Assembly (NCBI RefSeq): GCF_002082015.1
Contig: NZ_CP015109.1
Coordinates: 801,001 to 865,000 of the forward strand
Source of the DNA: Sporosarcina ureae
GTDB taxonomy: Bacteria > Bacillota > Bacilli > Bacillales_A > Planococcaceae
Direction: 5' to 3'
DNA length: 64,000 nucleotides
Below, in pieces: positions 44,313 through 54,064 of this stretch (the first letter of the stretch is position 1; the number at the start of each line of letters is the position of its first letter). The position numbers were made by a program, and so were the translations under genes. The notes under the pieces are model-generated. The model did not search any database and had not been told where the DNA came from. It was given only the letters and a program-made list of their open reading frames with translations.

Positions 44313-44499
44313 AAAAAGCCCTCTACTCATATTCAATCCATGAGTAAAAGGCAAAATTTCACGCGCAGCACCTTTCACTCTTATCGTCCAAGGAATTAAA
44401 CCTTGCTTCAGGTTTGGCACCTTCGCGTTAGACGTATGTCTATTGCAGGTTGCCGGGTTTCACAGGGCCTGTACCCTCCACCAACTCGGGATAAGAGTA
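44313..44499 (-). ncRNA. SAM-I riboswitch (S-box) leader of metK
   Basis: The minus strand carries the S-box hallmarks: CTCTTATC opening P1, the GAGTTGGTGGAGGGTACAGG region, CCCTGTGAAACCCGGCAACC, and a closing GATAAGAG. The aptamer spans about 44379-44499. The rho-independent terminator follows at 44318-44352 (TTTTACTCAT against ATGAGTA with flanking GCC/GGC, then TTTTT). High SAM would favour termination before metK. Confidence 0.95.
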
Positions 44500-44674
44500 T
44501 CCGTTCATGTCACATCGTATTAAAAAGTTTGGATTTTGTCAAATAATTTATCCTAAATCACTTGAGTTTTCCATTAGTATAGATTAATATTCTTAATGTG
44601 TTATACTATTTACGAATTAGGATATTCTTATCAAGATAAAAATAAATCGACTACGCAAAGGACGGTATGTAAAC

Positions 44675-46267
44675 ATGATATCTGCAAAAATTGATGATAG
44701 TTTAAAAAGTCTTCTTAGTGGAAGCAACGTGACGATCCAAGCGTCTGTGGCGGAATTAACAGAAAGAGCAGTAGCAAGAGGCGAAGCACAACTTTCTGCT
44801 GACGGTGCGATCACTGCACGTACAGGTAAATATACAGGACGCTCTCCTAAGGACAAATTCATCGTTGAAGATGCAGTGTCTAAGGACAAAGTAGATTGGG
44901 GTAGCACGAACAGTCCAATTTCAGAAGAGATCTTTAATTCATTATACACGAAAGTCATCGATCATTTGAAGGTAAAAGATGAACTCTTCGTATTTAAAGG
45001 ATTTGCAGGTGCAGATAAAGACTCTCAACTGTCTATCCAAGTGATTAATGAATTAGCTTGGCAAAACTTGTTTGTTCACCAATTATTCATCCGTCCAACT
45101 GAAGAAGAATTAAAAACACACGAATCGCAATTCACAATTTTGGCTGCCCCTTCATTCAAAGCGGATCCAAAAGTGGATGGCACAAACTCTGAAACGTTCA
45201 TCATTGTGTCGCTTGAAAAGCGCGTCGTCTTGATCGGTGGTACAGAATACGCTGGAGAAATGAAAAAGTCTATTTTCTCCGTTATGAACTTTTTGCTTCC
45301 TGAGCAAGATATCTTATCTATGCACTGTTCGGCAAACGTTGGAGAAGAAGGCGATGTAGCTCTATTCTTCGGTCTATCTGGAACAGGTAAAACGACACTT
45401 TCCGCAGATGCTAACCGTAAACTTATTGGTGACGATGAGCATGGCTGGTCTGATAATGGTGTATTTAACATTGAAGGTGGATGTTACGCAAAATGTATCA
45501 ACCTTTCTGCTGAAAAAGAACCTGAAATCTTCGGAGCTATTCGTTTTGGCGCAGTTTTAGAAAACGTAGTACTGGATGAGGAAACGCGTATTCCAGATTA
45601 CGATGATAAATCATTAACAGAAAACACACGTGCTGCGTATCCGATCGAAAACATTGATAATATCGTGACACCATCTGTTGCTGGTCACCCGAAGAACATC
45701 ATCTTCCTTACAGCTGATGCTTCCGGTGTATTGCCTCCAATCTCGATTCTTACAAAAGAACAGGCTATGTACCACTTCTTGAGCGGTTTCACTTCCAAAT
45801 TGGCTGGAACTGAGCGTGGAATCACTGCTCCAGAACCAACATTCTCTACTTGCTTCGGTTCACCGTTCTTACCACTTCCTGCAGCAACATATGCAGAGAT
45901 GCTTGGAAAGAAAATCGATGAGCACGGTTCAAAAGTATTCCTTGTGAATACAGGATGGACTGGCGGAATCTATGGAGTAGGTTCACGTATGAACTTAGGC
46001 TACACGCGTTCAATGGTACGTGCAGCAATCGCTGGTAAATTGGACAATGTAGAAACAAAGAAGAACGAAATCTTTGGATTGAACATGCCACTTGAAATCG
46101 AAGGTGTACCAAGCAACGTCCTACACCCTCGTTACGCTTGGGAAGATCCGAATGAATACGATAAAGAAGCAAATCGTTTAGCTGATGCTTTCCGTGAGAA
46201 CTTTAAGAAATTCTCTCACGTTTCAGAAGACATCGCAATTAAAGGCGGACCACCCGTTAGAAAGTAA
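44675..46267 (+). CDS. pckA: Phosphoenolpyruvate carboxykinase (ATP)
   Basis: Gluconeogenic conversion of oxaloacetate to phosphoenolpyruvate. 530 residues. Signatures: [14 protein letters not shown], the P-loop [13 protein letters not shown] (about 238-250) and the following Mn site [14 protein letters not shown]. The ATG has AAAGGACGG nine bases upstream. It is a single gene, divergent from metK, with a long perfect terminator. Catabolite control is expected from the family, but no clear cre or CcpN site was identified. Confidence 0.96.
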   Translation: MISAKIDDSLKSLLSGSNVTIQASVAELTERAVARGEAQLSADGAITARTGKYTGRSPKDKFIVEDAVSKDKVDWGSTNSPISEEIFNSLYTKVIDHLKVKDELFVFKGFAGADKDSQLSIQVINELAWQNLFVHQLFIRPTEEELKTHESQFTILAAPSFKADPKVDGTNSETFIIVSLEKRVVLIGGTEYAGEMKKSIFSVMNFLLPEQDILSMHCSANVGEEGDVALFFGLSGTGKTTLSADANRKLIGDDEHGWSDNGVFNIEGGCYAKCINLSAEKEPEIFGAIRFGAVLENVVLDEETRIPDYDDKSLTENTRAAYPIENIDNIVTPSVAGHPKNIIFLTADASGVLPPISILTKEQAMYHFLSGFTSKLAGTERGITAPEPTFSTCFGSPFLPLPAATYAEMLGKKIDEHGSKVFLVNTGWTGGIYGVGSRMNLGYTRSMVRAAIAGKLDNVETKKNEIFGLNMPLEIEGVPSNVLHPRYAWEDPNEYDKEANRLADAFRENFKKFSHVSEDIAIKGGPPVRK

Positions 46268-46276
46268 TCCTATATG

Positions 46277-46313
46277 AAAGAGGCTGACCAGGAACTTCCT
46301 GGTCAGCCTCTTT
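46277..46313 (+). terminator. Terminator of pckA
   Basis: AAAGAGGCTGACCAGG pairs with CCTGGTCAGCCTCTTT around a short loop. Confidence 0.85.
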
Positions 46314-46462
46314 ATTTGTTTTATATTTCTTTTGGCTTTGACATGGTGAGTTTTTTACGAAGTTAAAAATTAGTAACACATAGTCGCTGGTATTTATCCT
46401 CTTTCAACCCTAATAGCAACTCGAGTAACGATTAAAGAGTAGATATCTGCTCTATTTACTCC

Positions 46463-47254
46463 TCAATGCCTCTTCATCCAATCCACTGCGTCTTTCACAA
46501 GTTGTCGGTTCATTTCAGGAGGAATATAGTGTGTATAGCCTTCCAAGTACCAAGTTTCAAATTCTTTATTCTCATCACGCAATGCATTTTCCAGCAATAA
46601 AGCCTGTTCAAAAGACACGTTCGTATCAAGAGTCCCATGGATAATCAGTGTCGGAATATCGATCTCTTCCATTCGAAACAATGCTGTCCTCTCGCGATAT
46701 GCATCTGGTTGATTATTCGGCGTGCCACCAATGACACGCTTCATCATCCGGCGCATGTCCTGCCGCTCTTTGTAGGTGAATACCACGTCTGAGACTCCTG
46801 CCCATGTCACCATGGAAGTTAAATCATCGCGCATAATAGCTGTCCATAATGCCATGATTCCACCTCTTGAGAAAGAAAATAGATGAATGCGATCCGAGTT
46901 GACAGCACGTTGCTGTTTCAGTACTTCTACTCCTACTACTGCATCATTGCGATCTTCTCCGGCAAATTCATCTTTCCCTTCACCACCGCGATTTCCGCGA
47001 TAGTAAGGAGCGAAGACGACAAGCCCATGGGACGCAAATTGTGCAATTCGGGCTGGTCTTACCATTCCCACATGTTGTATGCCCCCACGTAAATAAAGCA
47101 AGCCATCATACCGCCCTATTGCTTTTGGCGTTGCGAGTAACCCTTTTACATGCAAGCCATCAGAACTATAGGTGATCTCTTCTAATGTCACATGTGGGTT
47201 TGGGGAAGGATAGTCTTTTCTTCGAATGATTTGACCATCAGTTTGTTCCATCAT
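46463..47254 (-). CDS. Alpha/beta hydrolase, S9 prolyl-oligopeptidase type (YtmA-like)
   Basis: 263 residues. An N-terminal strand region is followed by GLLYLRGGIQHVG (oxyanion side), APYYRGNRGGEGKDEFAGEDRNDAVVGVE and the nucleophile elbow LFSFSRGGIMALW with Ser intact. The acid lies in IIHGTLDTNVSFEQA and the His in EGYTHYIPPE. This looks like an acylaminoacyl-peptidase/esterase relative of B. subtilis YtmA. Its start overlaps the ytkD 3' end by 17 bases, so the two are one transcript. Confidence 0.85.
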   Translation of the reverse strand: MMEQTDGQIIRRKDYPSPNPHVTLEEITYSSDGLHVKGLLATPKAIGRYDGLLYLRGGIQHVGMVRPARIAQFASHGLVVFAPYYRGNRGGEGKDEFAGEDRNDAVVGVEVLKQQRAVNSDRIHLFSFSRGGIMALWTAIMRDDLTSMVTWAGVSDVVFTYKERQDMRRMMKRVIGGTPNNQPDAYRERTALFRMEEIDIPTLIIHGTLDTNVSFEQALLLENALRDENKEFETWYLEGYTHYIPPEMNRQLVKDAVDWMKRH

Positions 47255-47705
47255 TCGCTTCCACCCACTTCCTTAGTTCACCCATTCCGCGGTCTTTCAT
47301 ATGGAAACTAAGTTCCGTACAGGCGTCAAGTTCAGTGTCTGTCATCCACACCGCTCCTTCAGTTTCCATTAATGTAAAGTCTTTTTCCACATGTATGATA
47401 TCTCCTGTGAAAACAGCTTTGCAGAACGGTGGATCAGTAAATACGACGTACTCCGCAAATGAATGGACATTATCTATGGTGACTCCTGTCTCTTCCATTG
47501 TTTCCCGAATGGCAGCTTGTTCAATTGTCTCTCCCGGCTCTGCCTTTCCACCTGGGAACTCCATGCCTCGAATTCGATGTTTGGTTAATAACCAGTGATC
47601 ATCGTGCTTAATCATAACGAGAACATGTCGGGATTCGATATGATGTGGATTGGGTCCGAAAGTCAATTCGACATTGGCTCCCTGCAAATCTTCAAATTTC
47701 AGCAA
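47238..47705 (-). CDS. ytkD: Nudix hydrolase, YtkD-type nucleoside triphosphatase
   Basis: 155 residues with a full Nudix box, GGKAEPGETIEQAAIRETMEETGV (split here only in text). The context (pckA-metK side, then dps and men genes) matches B. subtilis ytkD, whose product dephosphorylates RNA 5' ends or oxidised nucleotides. The start is a TTG with only a distant GGA site, so it is uncertain. It overlaps the hydrolase gene downstream. Confidence 0.85.
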   Translation of the reverse strand: MLKFEDLQGANVELTFGPNPHHIESRHVLVMIKHDDHWLLTKHRIRGMEFPGGKAEPGETIEQAAIRETMEETGVTIDNVHSFAEYVVFTDPPFCKAVFTGDIIHVEKDFTLMETEGAVWMTDTELDACTELSFHMKDRGMGELRKWVEANDGTN

Positions 47706-47753
47706 TATGGATCACGTCCTTTCCTCTAGTGTAGCGGAAAGGTAAATGAAAAT

Positions 47754-48068
47754 TCAACGAAATAGCGGCAGTTGCTCGATAAAACGTTTAGACTCATCAT
47801 CGGTGTATTCATGAATCAAGGCGAAGACCTTCTTCAAGCGTACGTCCACTTTATCATTGTCTTGGTCATAGTGATATGGAATATACGGTAAATGGGACCG
47901 CAAAAAGTTTTGAAATTCCAGCTGTTCCATTTGAGAAAATAATTTTTCGAATACGGGATATGCTTCTCTTGTAACTTCTACTTTGTATTCCCATGTCGAA
48001 GCGTGAGGATCGGTGAGAACCATTTTGTGATTAAGTGATATATACATCGGATATTTTTCTTCTGTCAT
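47754..48068 (-). CDS. Unrecognised small soluble protein, 104 residues
   Basis: Starts MTEEKYPMYISLNHKMVLTD and contains HASTWEYKVEVTREAYPVFEK and an HLPYIPYHYDQDNDKVD stretch. There is no signal or membrane segment; it is probably a compact alpha/beta protein. ATG 48068 follows AAGTAGG by six bases; ATG 48074 overlaps that site. It lies 48 bases upstream of ytkD on the same strand, so it may be co-transcribed. I do not recognise the family. Confidence 0.65.
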   Translation of the reverse strand: MTEEKYPMYISLNHKMVLTDPHASTWEYKVEVTREAYPVFEKLFSQMEQLEFQNFLRSHLPYIPYHYDQDNDKVDVRLKKVFALIHEYTDDESKRFIEQLPLFR

Positions 48069-48132
48069 AATCATCCTACTTTCTTTTTTACGTAGGATGC
48101 CTCGTTATGAAAAGTTTATTCTGCTACAAAAA

Positions 48133-48161
48133 AACCTATTAACGGTATTTTGTTAATAGGT
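48133..48161 (-). terminator. Terminator of the malic enzyme gene
   Basis: ACCTATTAAC pairs with GTTAATAGGT around an eight-base loop, followed on the minus strand by seven T residues. Confidence 0.85.
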
Positions 48162-48168
48162 CATCGTT

Positions 48169-49497
48169 TTATAATTCTGGATTTTGTTCTTCATACACTA
48201 CTTTTTCAACTGCCAACGCCACGTTAATGTGTACATTTGGATCTAATGGATGTGGCACTAAATCATCACGCTTTGTGCTGTCTACAATCGCCAAAGCCGC
48301 AGCGATGAGCATCGGATACGTGATGGACTTTGCATTGGCATTCAGTGCACCTCGAAAAATTCCGGGGAAACCCAGCACGTTATTGACTAAACGGCCGTCA
48401 GCTGCATAGGCTGCGCCTGCTTCCAATGCAATTTCTGGCGTAATTTCTGCATTTGGATTAGATAATGCCAAGATAATTTGACCTTTACGAATCATTTCTG
48501 GCTTGATCAGATTAGCTACGCCAGTTGTCGCGATCACTACATCACAAGTCTCCATGATTTCCTCCAGTGTTTCAACAACAGTACCGCCATATTCTGCTAA
48601 CATCTCTTTTGCATGAGGATTAGGGTCTGTTCCTTTCATTTCTGCTACACCATATGCCATAAACATACGACTAATGGCTAAGCCTGCTGCACCTAGGCCG
48701 ATTTGGCCCACTGATGCATTGCCCAGCTCCACTCCGACATGTTTGCATGCTGTGAGCGCTGCTGCCAATGCAACGACTGCTGTGCCGTGCTGATCATCAT
48801 GCATTACTGGAATCGGTAATTCTTTTTTCAAACGCTCTTCGATTTCAAAGCAATGCGGAGACCCGATATCTTCCAATAAAATAGCACCAAAGCCTTGATG
48901 GATATGTTTGACTGTTTCTACGATTTCATCGGGATCACTCGTATCAAGTAAAATGGGAATACCACTAATACCAACAAATTGATCAAACAAAACGGCTTTC
49001 CCTTCCATGACAGGCATACCTGCTACAGGGCCAATATCTCCAAGTCCTAAAATGGCCGTACCATCTGTCACGATGGCTACTGTATTTGAAATACCTGTGA
49101 AATAATTTGCCTGTTCGGGATCCTCTTGAATAGTTTTGCATACACTTGCCACTCCCGGTGTATACACTCTTCGTAAATCTGCAAGTGAACGGATTTCATG
49201 TGTGGCTTTCATATGAATTTTTCCACCCTCATGCATTTGCAGAACATCATCTGTCACGGCTTGAACTTTAATACCTTGTTTCAAGTTCTCAATCGCCATA
49301 ACTATTTCAGCCAAATGCTCCTGATCATTACATTGTAGTGCGATTTCTCTGATCGTGGAAAGCGTTCCTACTTTAATCGTTTGGATGTCACCAATATCTC
49401 CATTCAGCTGACCGATTGCCATAGTTACCTTTCCAAGATTCCCCGGTTTAGAAGGGGTTTCAATAATTAGGTTTCGCAAAAACTGTCCTTGAGCCAT
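48169..49497 (-). CDS. NAD(P)-dependent malic enzyme with N-terminal ACT domain
   Basis: Oxidative decarboxylation of malate to pyruvate. 442 residues: an ACT domain (about 8-85, [18 protein letters not shown]) and a malic enzyme core with [12 protein letters not shown], the metal-site VFDDDQHGT-like [11 protein letters not shown], and NAD-binding [12 protein letters not shown]. The ACT domain suggests amino acid regulation, as in B. subtilis MleA/YqkJ. AGGAGG precedes the ATG. Single gene between two terminators. Confidence 0.93.
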   Translation of the reverse strand: MAQGQFLRNLIIETPSKPGNLGKVTMAIGQLNGDIGDIQTIKVGTLSTIREIALQCNDQEHLAEIVMAIENLKQGIKVQAVTDDVLQMHEGGKIHMKATHEIRSLADLRRVYTPGVASVCKTIQEDPEQANYFTGISNTVAIVTDGTAILGLGDIGPVAGMPVMEGKAVLFDQFVGISGIPILLDTSDPDEIVETVKHIHQGFGAILLEDIGSPHCFEIEERLKKELPIPVMHDDQHGTAVVALAAALTACKHVGVELGNASVGQIGLGAAGLAISRMFMAYGVAEMKGTDPNPHAKEMLAEYGGTVVETLEEIMETCDVVIATTGVANLIKPEMIRKGQIILALSNPNAEITPEIALEAGAAYAADGRLVNNVLGFPGIFRGALNANAKSITYPMLIAAALAIVDSTKRDDLVPHPLDPNVHINVALAVEKVVYEEQNPEL

Positions 49498-49570
49498 GTT
49501 TAGTATACCTCCTACTAAGTCTAATTTTATTTATATTTTAACAGGATCTTTGCTTACTACCATAAAAAAA

Positions 49571-49599
49571 CACACATCTCTACTCATATGAGATGTGTG
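49571..49599 (-). terminator. Terminator of the YjfB-family gene
   Basis: CACACATCTC pairs perfectly with GAGATGTGTG; the minus strand continues into TTTTTTTT. Confidence 0.85.
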
Positions 49600-49607
49600 C
49601 TCCCCTA

Positions 49608-49787
49608 TCAAGCCTTGATATCAATAGAAGCGCCTTTTGTTGGATGCGCGACCGGTTGATTTTCGAGGCCATTCAACATATCATTCATAGCAGAAGTCTC
49701 CATTGAAAGGGCTTTGTTCATGACGCTCATTTGAACGGTTGATTGCAAGCTTCTCAACTGGCTGGACATAATTGAATTGATATCCAT
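49608..49787 (-). CDS. YjfB family putative motility protein
   Basis: 59 residues, MDINSIMSSQLRSLQSTVQM followed by SVMNKALSMETSAMNDMLNG. The Met/Ser-rich amphipathic helices fit the YjfB family, annotated as putative motility proteins. ATG 49787 follows GGGAGGAG by nine bases; the frame from 49814 would contain that site. It lies 66 bases downstream of dps on the same strand. Function not established. Confidence 0.75.
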   Translation of the reverse strand: MDINSIMSSQLRSLQSTVQMSVMNKALSMETSAMNDMLNGLENQPVAHPTKGASIDIKA

Positions 49788-49853
49788 GTCGTTCAACTCC
49801 TCCCTGGTATTCACTTCTTACTATCGGTTAATTTTTTGATGAATGAAGGGGTT

Positions 49854-50303
49854 TTACTCGTTTGTTTCGCCTAGGAATGCATTTAACATCCACTGATGCT
49901 TCTCAACACTCTGATAAACCGCGTTCAACATATCTTCCGTCATATCATCGGAATCCTTCGCTGCAAGATCCATACCTTTTTTCAATGATTTCATTGTCTT
50001 ATCAAAGTCATCTACTAATGTTTGCACCATATCATTCGCTTTTTCTGTGCCTTTTGCTTCGTCCACAACAGATTCAGACAAATGCTGTGTCAGTGTTGCA
50101 GTCGGCTCGCCGCCTAATGTCAGTACGCGTTCTGCAATTTCGTCCATATGCAATGTCGCTTCATTGTATAACTCTTCAAATTTAGCGTGTAATGTGAAGA
50201 AATGACTACCTTTTACATACCAGTGATAGTTATGAAGTTTCGCATACAACACCGACCATGTAGATACTTGTTTGTTTAGCTCCTGAATTAATTCCTTAGA
50301 CAT
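49854..50303 (-). CDS. dps: Dps/MrgA DNA-binding mini-ferritin
   Basis: 149 residues forming a 12-subunit iron-storing shell that protects DNA from peroxide. Ferroxidase ligands lie at subunit interfaces: His in LHNYHWYVKGSHFFTLH, Asp and Glu in LHMDEIAERVLTLGG. GGAGTG precedes the ATG. It lies divergent from yidD, with a 94-base gap that includes a 6-base inverted repeat. PerR control is common for such genes, but no standard PerR box is seen. Confidence 0.93.
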   Translation of the reverse strand: MSKELIQELNKQVSTWSVLYAKLHNYHWYVKGSHFFTLHAKFEELYNEATLHMDEIAERVLTLGGEPTATLTQHLSESVVDEAKGTEKANDMVQTLVDDFDKTMKSLKKGMDLAAKDSDDMTEDMLNAVYQSVEKHQWMLNAFLGETNE

Positions 50304-50345
50304 AAAAAAACACTCCTCTAATCGTTTTAGGCTTCTCTCTTTTAA

Positions 50346-50366
50346 TTTACCACATATATAGGTAAA
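50346..50366. promoter_or_regulatory. Inverted repeat in the dps-yidD divergent promoter region
   Basis: TTTACC (50346-50351), nine bases of TA alternation, GGTAAA (50361-50366). It sits about 45 bases from the dps start, where an operator would be expected. It does not match the PerR or Fur consensus. Confidence 0.35.
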
Positions 50367-50397
50367 CTAAACCTTATTACGTCTGAAGGTGATAAAA

Positions 50398-50640
50398 ATG
50401 CTAAAGAAAGTAGTAATACAACTGATTCGTTTCTACCAGAAGTTTATTTCTCCCTTATCGCCGCCCTCTTGTCGATTTCATCCGACATGTTCACATTACG
50501 GGGTGGAGGCCATTGAGACACATGGAGTACTCAAAGGGAGTTGGCTTGCGGTAATACGAATTTTAAAATGTCATCCATTTCATAAAGGTGGATTTGATCC
50601 GGTACCCCCTAGAAAAATGAATAAAAATACACTGAACTAG
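50398..50640 (+). CDS. yidD: Membrane protein insertion efficiency factor YidD
   Basis: 80 residues with the family core [24 protein letters not shown], three conserved Cys (PSC, TCS, KCH) and [14 protein letters not shown] near the end. Helps YidC/SpoIIIJ-dependent membrane insertion. ATG 50398 follows AAGGTG by six bases; the GTG at 50389 is part of that site. It is divergent from dps. Confidence 0.93.
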   Translation: MLKKVVIQLIRFYQKFISPLSPPSCRFHPTCSHYGVEAIETHGVLKGSWLAVIRILKCHPFHKGGFDPVPPRKMNKNTLN

Positions 50641-50641
50641 G

Positions 50642-50670
50642 TTGCAAACAGATAGCATATCTTGTATGAT
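50642..50670 (+). promoter_or_regulatory. Predicted sigma-A promoter of znuA
   Basis: TTGCAA (50642-50647), a 17-base spacer and TATGAT (50665-50670). Transcription would begin near 50677, ten bases before the Zur box. Confidence 0.6.
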
Positions 50671-50686
50671 GAGAAAACAATCTAAA

Positions 50687-50701
50687 TAGTAATCATTCCG
50701 A
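50687..50701 (+). promoter_or_regulatory. Zur box of znuA
   Basis: TAGTAATCATTCCGA agrees with the Zur consensus TCGTAATNATTACGA at 12 of 14 defined positions, and a GTAATC/GATTAC inverted repeat overlaps it. It lies in the first transcribed bases. Confidence 0.7.
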
Positions 50702-50723
50702 TTACGTAACGGAGGCTTTTCTA

Positions 50724-51695
50724 ATGAAAAATCGTTTGCTGTTGCTTGGTGCCGCTCTACTGCTCGTATTAAGTGGTTGTACCAACACTACGACAACTGA
50801 GCCGGATGATTCGTCGTCCGATCCATTACTCGTCTATACGACAGTCTACCCATTGCAATATTTCACTGAACGCATTGGTGGAGAGTATGTTGACGTGAGA
50901 TCCATTTATCCGCCTGGTACAGATGAGCACGTCTTTGAACCTACACAGAAAGATATGATGGCCTTGGCCAAGGGAGATTTGTTCTTCTATATCGGACTTG
51001 GACTTGAAGGTTTTGTACAAAAGACAGAGAAAACGTTGCAGAATGAAGATATTCTGTTTGTTCCGATTGCCGATTCTATCGATCCTGAGGAATTAGAAGG
51101 TGGACATTCACACGAACATGGAGAAGAAGAGCATGAAGATCATGGGCATGACGATCACGGGCATGAAGATGCGATCGATCCACATGTTTGGATCTCTCCT
51201 TATCTCAGCACGAAGCTGGCAGAGAAAATTACGCAAGAGTTGTCAGATGAATTGCCTGAGCATGCAGAGTCTTTTAAAAAGAACTTTGATAGGTTATATG
51301 ATGAATTAGAAGAATTAGATCGCGGATTTAAGACAATGGCTGATGACGCACCTAACAAAACATTCTTCGTGTCTCATGCAGCATTTGGCTACTTGGCTGA
51401 CGCTTACGGATTACAGCAACTCGCAGTATCTGGTCTTGATTCCCAAAATGAACCTTCTCAAAAGGAATTAGCTTCTCTTGTTAAAGATGCGAAAGAGCAA
51501 GACATCCAGTATATTTTATTTGAACAAAACGTCAGCTCAAAATTGGCTGAAGTCATCAAAAAAGAACTGAATGCCGAAGCGCTTACTTTGCATAATTTGA
51601 GTGTACTTACTGAAGAGGATATCCAAAAAGAAGAAACGTACTTCACTCTCATGGAACAAAATCTGGAAGTACTACAAAAAGCTTTAGGAAACTAA
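50724..51695 (+). CDS. znuA: Zinc ABC transporter substrate-binding lipoprotein (ZnuA/AdcA type)
   Basis: 323 residues with a lipoprotein signal (LLVLSGCTNTT), followed by the cluster A-I metal-binding fold. His ligands are in GTDEHVFEPTQ, DPHVWISPY and FVSHAAFGYLA, with the acid in the C-terminal half. A His/Asp/Glu-rich loop at about 128-152 (HSHEHGEEEHEDHGHDDHGH) marks zinc rather than manganese transport. CGGAGG precedes the ATG. No permease or ATPase gene follows; the partner subunits must lie elsewhere. Confidence 0.92.
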   Translation: MKNRLLLLGAALLLVLSGCTNTTTTEPDDSSSDPLLVYTTVYPLQYFTERIGGEYVDVRSIYPPGTDEHVFEPTQKDMMALAKGDLFFYIGLGLEGFVQKTEKTLQNEDILFVPIADSIDPEELEGGHSHEHGEEEHEDHGHDDHGHEDAIDPHVWISPYLSTKLAEKITQELSDELPEHAESFKKNFDRLYDELEELDRGFKTMADDAPNKTFFVSHAAFGYLADAYGLQQLAVSGLDSQNEPSQKELASLVKDAKEQDIQYILFEQNVSSKLAEVIKKELNAEALTLHNLSVLTEEDIQKEETYFTLMEQNLEVLQKALGN

Positions 51696-51724
51696 CAGTG
51701 GACGAATACTCCACTGTTTTTTTA
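51695..51724 (+). terminator. Terminator of znuA
   Basis: ACAGTGGA pairs with TCCACTGT, followed by seven T residues. Confidence 0.88.
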
Positions 51725-53158
51725 TAACCATTTTTTCAATTCGAATCGCATCAGTTTATTTGATGCATTACGTGGCAATTGCTCTACGAATCGAAATTCT
51801 TTCGGTAGTTTATATCGTGCTAAACGTTTGGAACAGAATTCCAACAGTTCATCTTCACTGACCGAACCAACGAGGAATGCAACAGGTACTTGCCCCCACT
51901 CGGTATCTTCTTTACCACATACGCCCGCTTCTCTTATAGCGGGATGTGCTAGCAAAATATTTTCAATCTCAGCAGGATAAATATTCTCGCCACCTGAAAT
52001 GATTAAATCAGCACGTCGATCGACGATGAATAAATAACCTTCCTCGTCAAGATAGCCAGCATCCCCTGTAGCAAGCCAACCGTCTTCGGTCAATGCGTTG
52101 CGTGTACTCTGGCTTCCAATGTAACCTGGCGTCACGTGAGGGCCTTTTATGAGCACTTCACCTACTTCACCTGGTTGAGCGGTATCTTTAATTGCAATTT
52201 GATTGAAAAATAAAGGTTTACCTGCTGAACCAACTTTTCGCGTGGCATCTGCTTTTCCAAGAGTTGTCGTTTGTGAACATGTTTCAGTCATACCGTACGT
52301 CTGAAGTATTGGTAGTCCACATGCGGTGGCACGCTCCAAATAATCTAGTGGCACAGGTCCCCCACCAACGAGCATCGTACGGAAGAGTGGATGTGCTTTA
52401 CTATCCGTTGTTTCCATCACACGAACAATTTGATCCAACGTCAGGGCAACGACCGACATGGCCGTGACGCGCCCTGCAATAATTTGTGCAGCAGCTTCTT
52501 TTGCATCAAATTTTTCGTACAGGCGCATTTCCATTCCGTAGATCACGGAGCGAATGACGATCGATAGACCACTTATGTGAAATAGCGGCATCATACAAAG
52601 CCATGAATCTTTGTCAGTCAACCCGAGATTCAGCGCAGATGCGAGTGCGCTCGACGTATGATTGCCTGCTGTCTGACGAACGCCTTTAGGAACGCCTGTA
52701 GTGCCTGAAGTGTACATAATTGAAAGCGTCTGATCTTCTTCCCACTGTTCCTGCATGGCGAACTCTTTTCGTTCAGACTTCCGAACTGTGGAATAGAACA
52801 GGCTCTCGACGTCATCTAATTCTAGACGGGTCTGTAGTTGATCATCTATCAGCACAACTTTTGCTTCGGAATCGCGTATTTGCCAGCGTAGTTCCTGTTC
52901 TGTCAGTCGATTGTTCAGACAGACTATTTCCGCACTTACTAACCAACATGCATGGATGAAAAGAACCGTTTGGTCATTAGACTGGCTAAGCAACGCAACC
53001 CTGCTATTTGACTGAACTCCGAGATGATGAAGTTGTTGTGCGATTTCAAGGGATTGTTCATATAGTTCGCGGTATGACCAGTGTCCTTGCCCAGTAACTA
53101 TAGCGGATGCGTCAGGCGTCAATTTCGCCCGTTGCATAAGCCAATTAGGGATCATCAT
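51722..53158 (-). CDS. menE: o-Succinylbenzoate--CoA ligase
   Basis: Activates o-succinylbenzoate for naphthoate ring closure in menaquinone synthesis. 478 residues of the adenylate-forming family: P-loop IMYTSGTTGVPKGV (about residue 150), QTYGMTETCSQ, the ATP-binding Asp in WLATGDAGYLDEEG and the C-terminal catalytic Lys in NKLMRFELKK. ATG 53158 follows GGAGGA by seven bases. Last gene of the men cluster; menC, which follows menE in some Bacillales, is absent here. Confidence 0.93.
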   Translation of the reverse strand: MMIPNWLMQRAKLTPDASAIVTGQGHWSYRELYEQSLEIAQQLHHLGVQSNSRVALLSQSNDQTVLFIHACWLVSAEIVCLNNRLTEQELRWQIRDSEAKVVLIDDQLQTRLELDDVESLFYSTVRKSERKEFAMQEQWEEDQTLSIMYTSGTTGVPKGVRQTAGNHTSSALASALNLGLTDKDSWLCMMPLFHISGLSIVIRSVIYGMEMRLYEKFDAKEAAAQIIAGRVTAMSVVALTLDQIVRVMETTDSKAHPLFRTMLVGGGPVPLDYLERATACGLPILQTYGMTETCSQTTTLGKADATRKVGSAGKPLFFNQIAIKDTAQPGEVGEVLIKGPHVTPGYIGSQSTRNALTEDGWLATGDAGYLDEEGYLFIVDRRADLIISGGENIYPAEIENILLAHPAIREAGVCGKEDTEWGQVPVAFLVGSVSEDELLEFCSKRLARYKLPKEFRFVEQLPRNASNKLMRFELKKWL

Positions 53159-53192
53159 AAGTAATTCCTCCAATTAAAAATTAACGTAATGA

Positions 53193-53218
53193 AAAAGCTG
53201 CCCCAATTAGGCAGCTTT
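53193..53218 (-). terminator. Hairpin between menB and menE
   Basis: AAAGCTGCC pairs with GGCAGCTTT, followed on the minus strand by TTTTTC. It probably reduces rather than blocks menE transcription. Confidence 0.78.
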
Positions 53219-53225
53219 CATTTAT

Positions 53226-54044
53226 TTAAGGGAAACGTGGGAATTGATCGAAGTCTGGTTTACGCTTTTCTTTAAACGCATCGCGTCCTTCTTTCGCTTC
53301 ATCCGTTGTGTAATAAAGCAATGTAGCGTCACCAGCTAATTGCTGAAGTCCAGCCAAGCCGTCTGTATCGGCATTCATCGCTGCTTTCAAGAAGCGAAGT
53401 GCAGTTGGACTCTTGGCTAGCATTTCTTCACACCATTGAACGGTTTCGTCTTCAAGCCGCTCATAAGGAACCACTGTGTTGACTAAGCCCATATCAAGTG
53501 CTTCTTGTGCGTCGTATTGACGGCATAGGTACCAGATTTCACGTGCTTTTTTATGACCTATAATGCGTGCAAGGTATCCTGAACCATATCCTGCGTCAAA
53601 TGAGCCCACAGTAGGTCCTGTTTGTCCGAAACGTGCATTGTCTGCAGCGATGGTTAAGTCACACACTACATGTAGCACGTGACCGCCACCGATTGCGTAT
53701 CCTGCAACCATTGCGACAACTGGCTTTGGAATAACGCGAATTAAACGCTGAAGATCCAAGACGTTCAAGCGTGGAATTTCGTCATCTCCAACATATCCAC
53801 CGTGACCACGAACAGATTGATCGCCTCCTGAACAGAACGCTTTCTCTCCTTCACCAGTTAACACGATCACTCCAATTCGCTGATCATCTCTTGCGCGTGA
53901 AAATGCATCGATTAGTTCCATTACGGTTTTCGGACGGAATGCGTTGCGTACTTCCGGACGATTAATCGTAATTTTTGCGATACCATTGTACATTTCGTAC
54001 TTGATATCATCATATGTACGAAGCGTTTCCCATTGACGGGTCAT
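53226..54044 (-). CDS. menB: 1,4-Dihydroxy-2-naphthoyl-CoA synthase
   Basis: Ring closure of o-succinylbenzoyl-CoA (crotonase family). 272 residues, the standard length. Diagnostic MenB stretches: [17 protein letters not shown], the oxyanion [12 protein letters not shown] and [22 protein letters not shown] lies eight bases before the ATG. Follows menH by 20 bases. Confidence 0.97.
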   Translation of the reverse strand: MTRQWETLRTYDDIKYEMYNGIAKITINRPEVRNAFRPKTVMELIDAFSRARDDQRIGVIVLTGEGEKAFCSGGDQSVRGHGGYVGDDEIPRLNVLDLQRLIRVIPKPVVAMVAGYAIGGGHVLHVVCDLTIAADNARFGQTGPTVGSFDAGYGSGYLARIIGHKKAREIWYLCRQYDAQEALDMGLVNTVVPYERLEDETVQWCEEMLAKSPTALRFLKAAMNADTDGLAGLQQLAGDATLLYYTTDEAKEGRDAFKEKRKPDFDQFPRFP

Positions 54045-54064
54045 AATAAATTCCTCCTCGTTTT

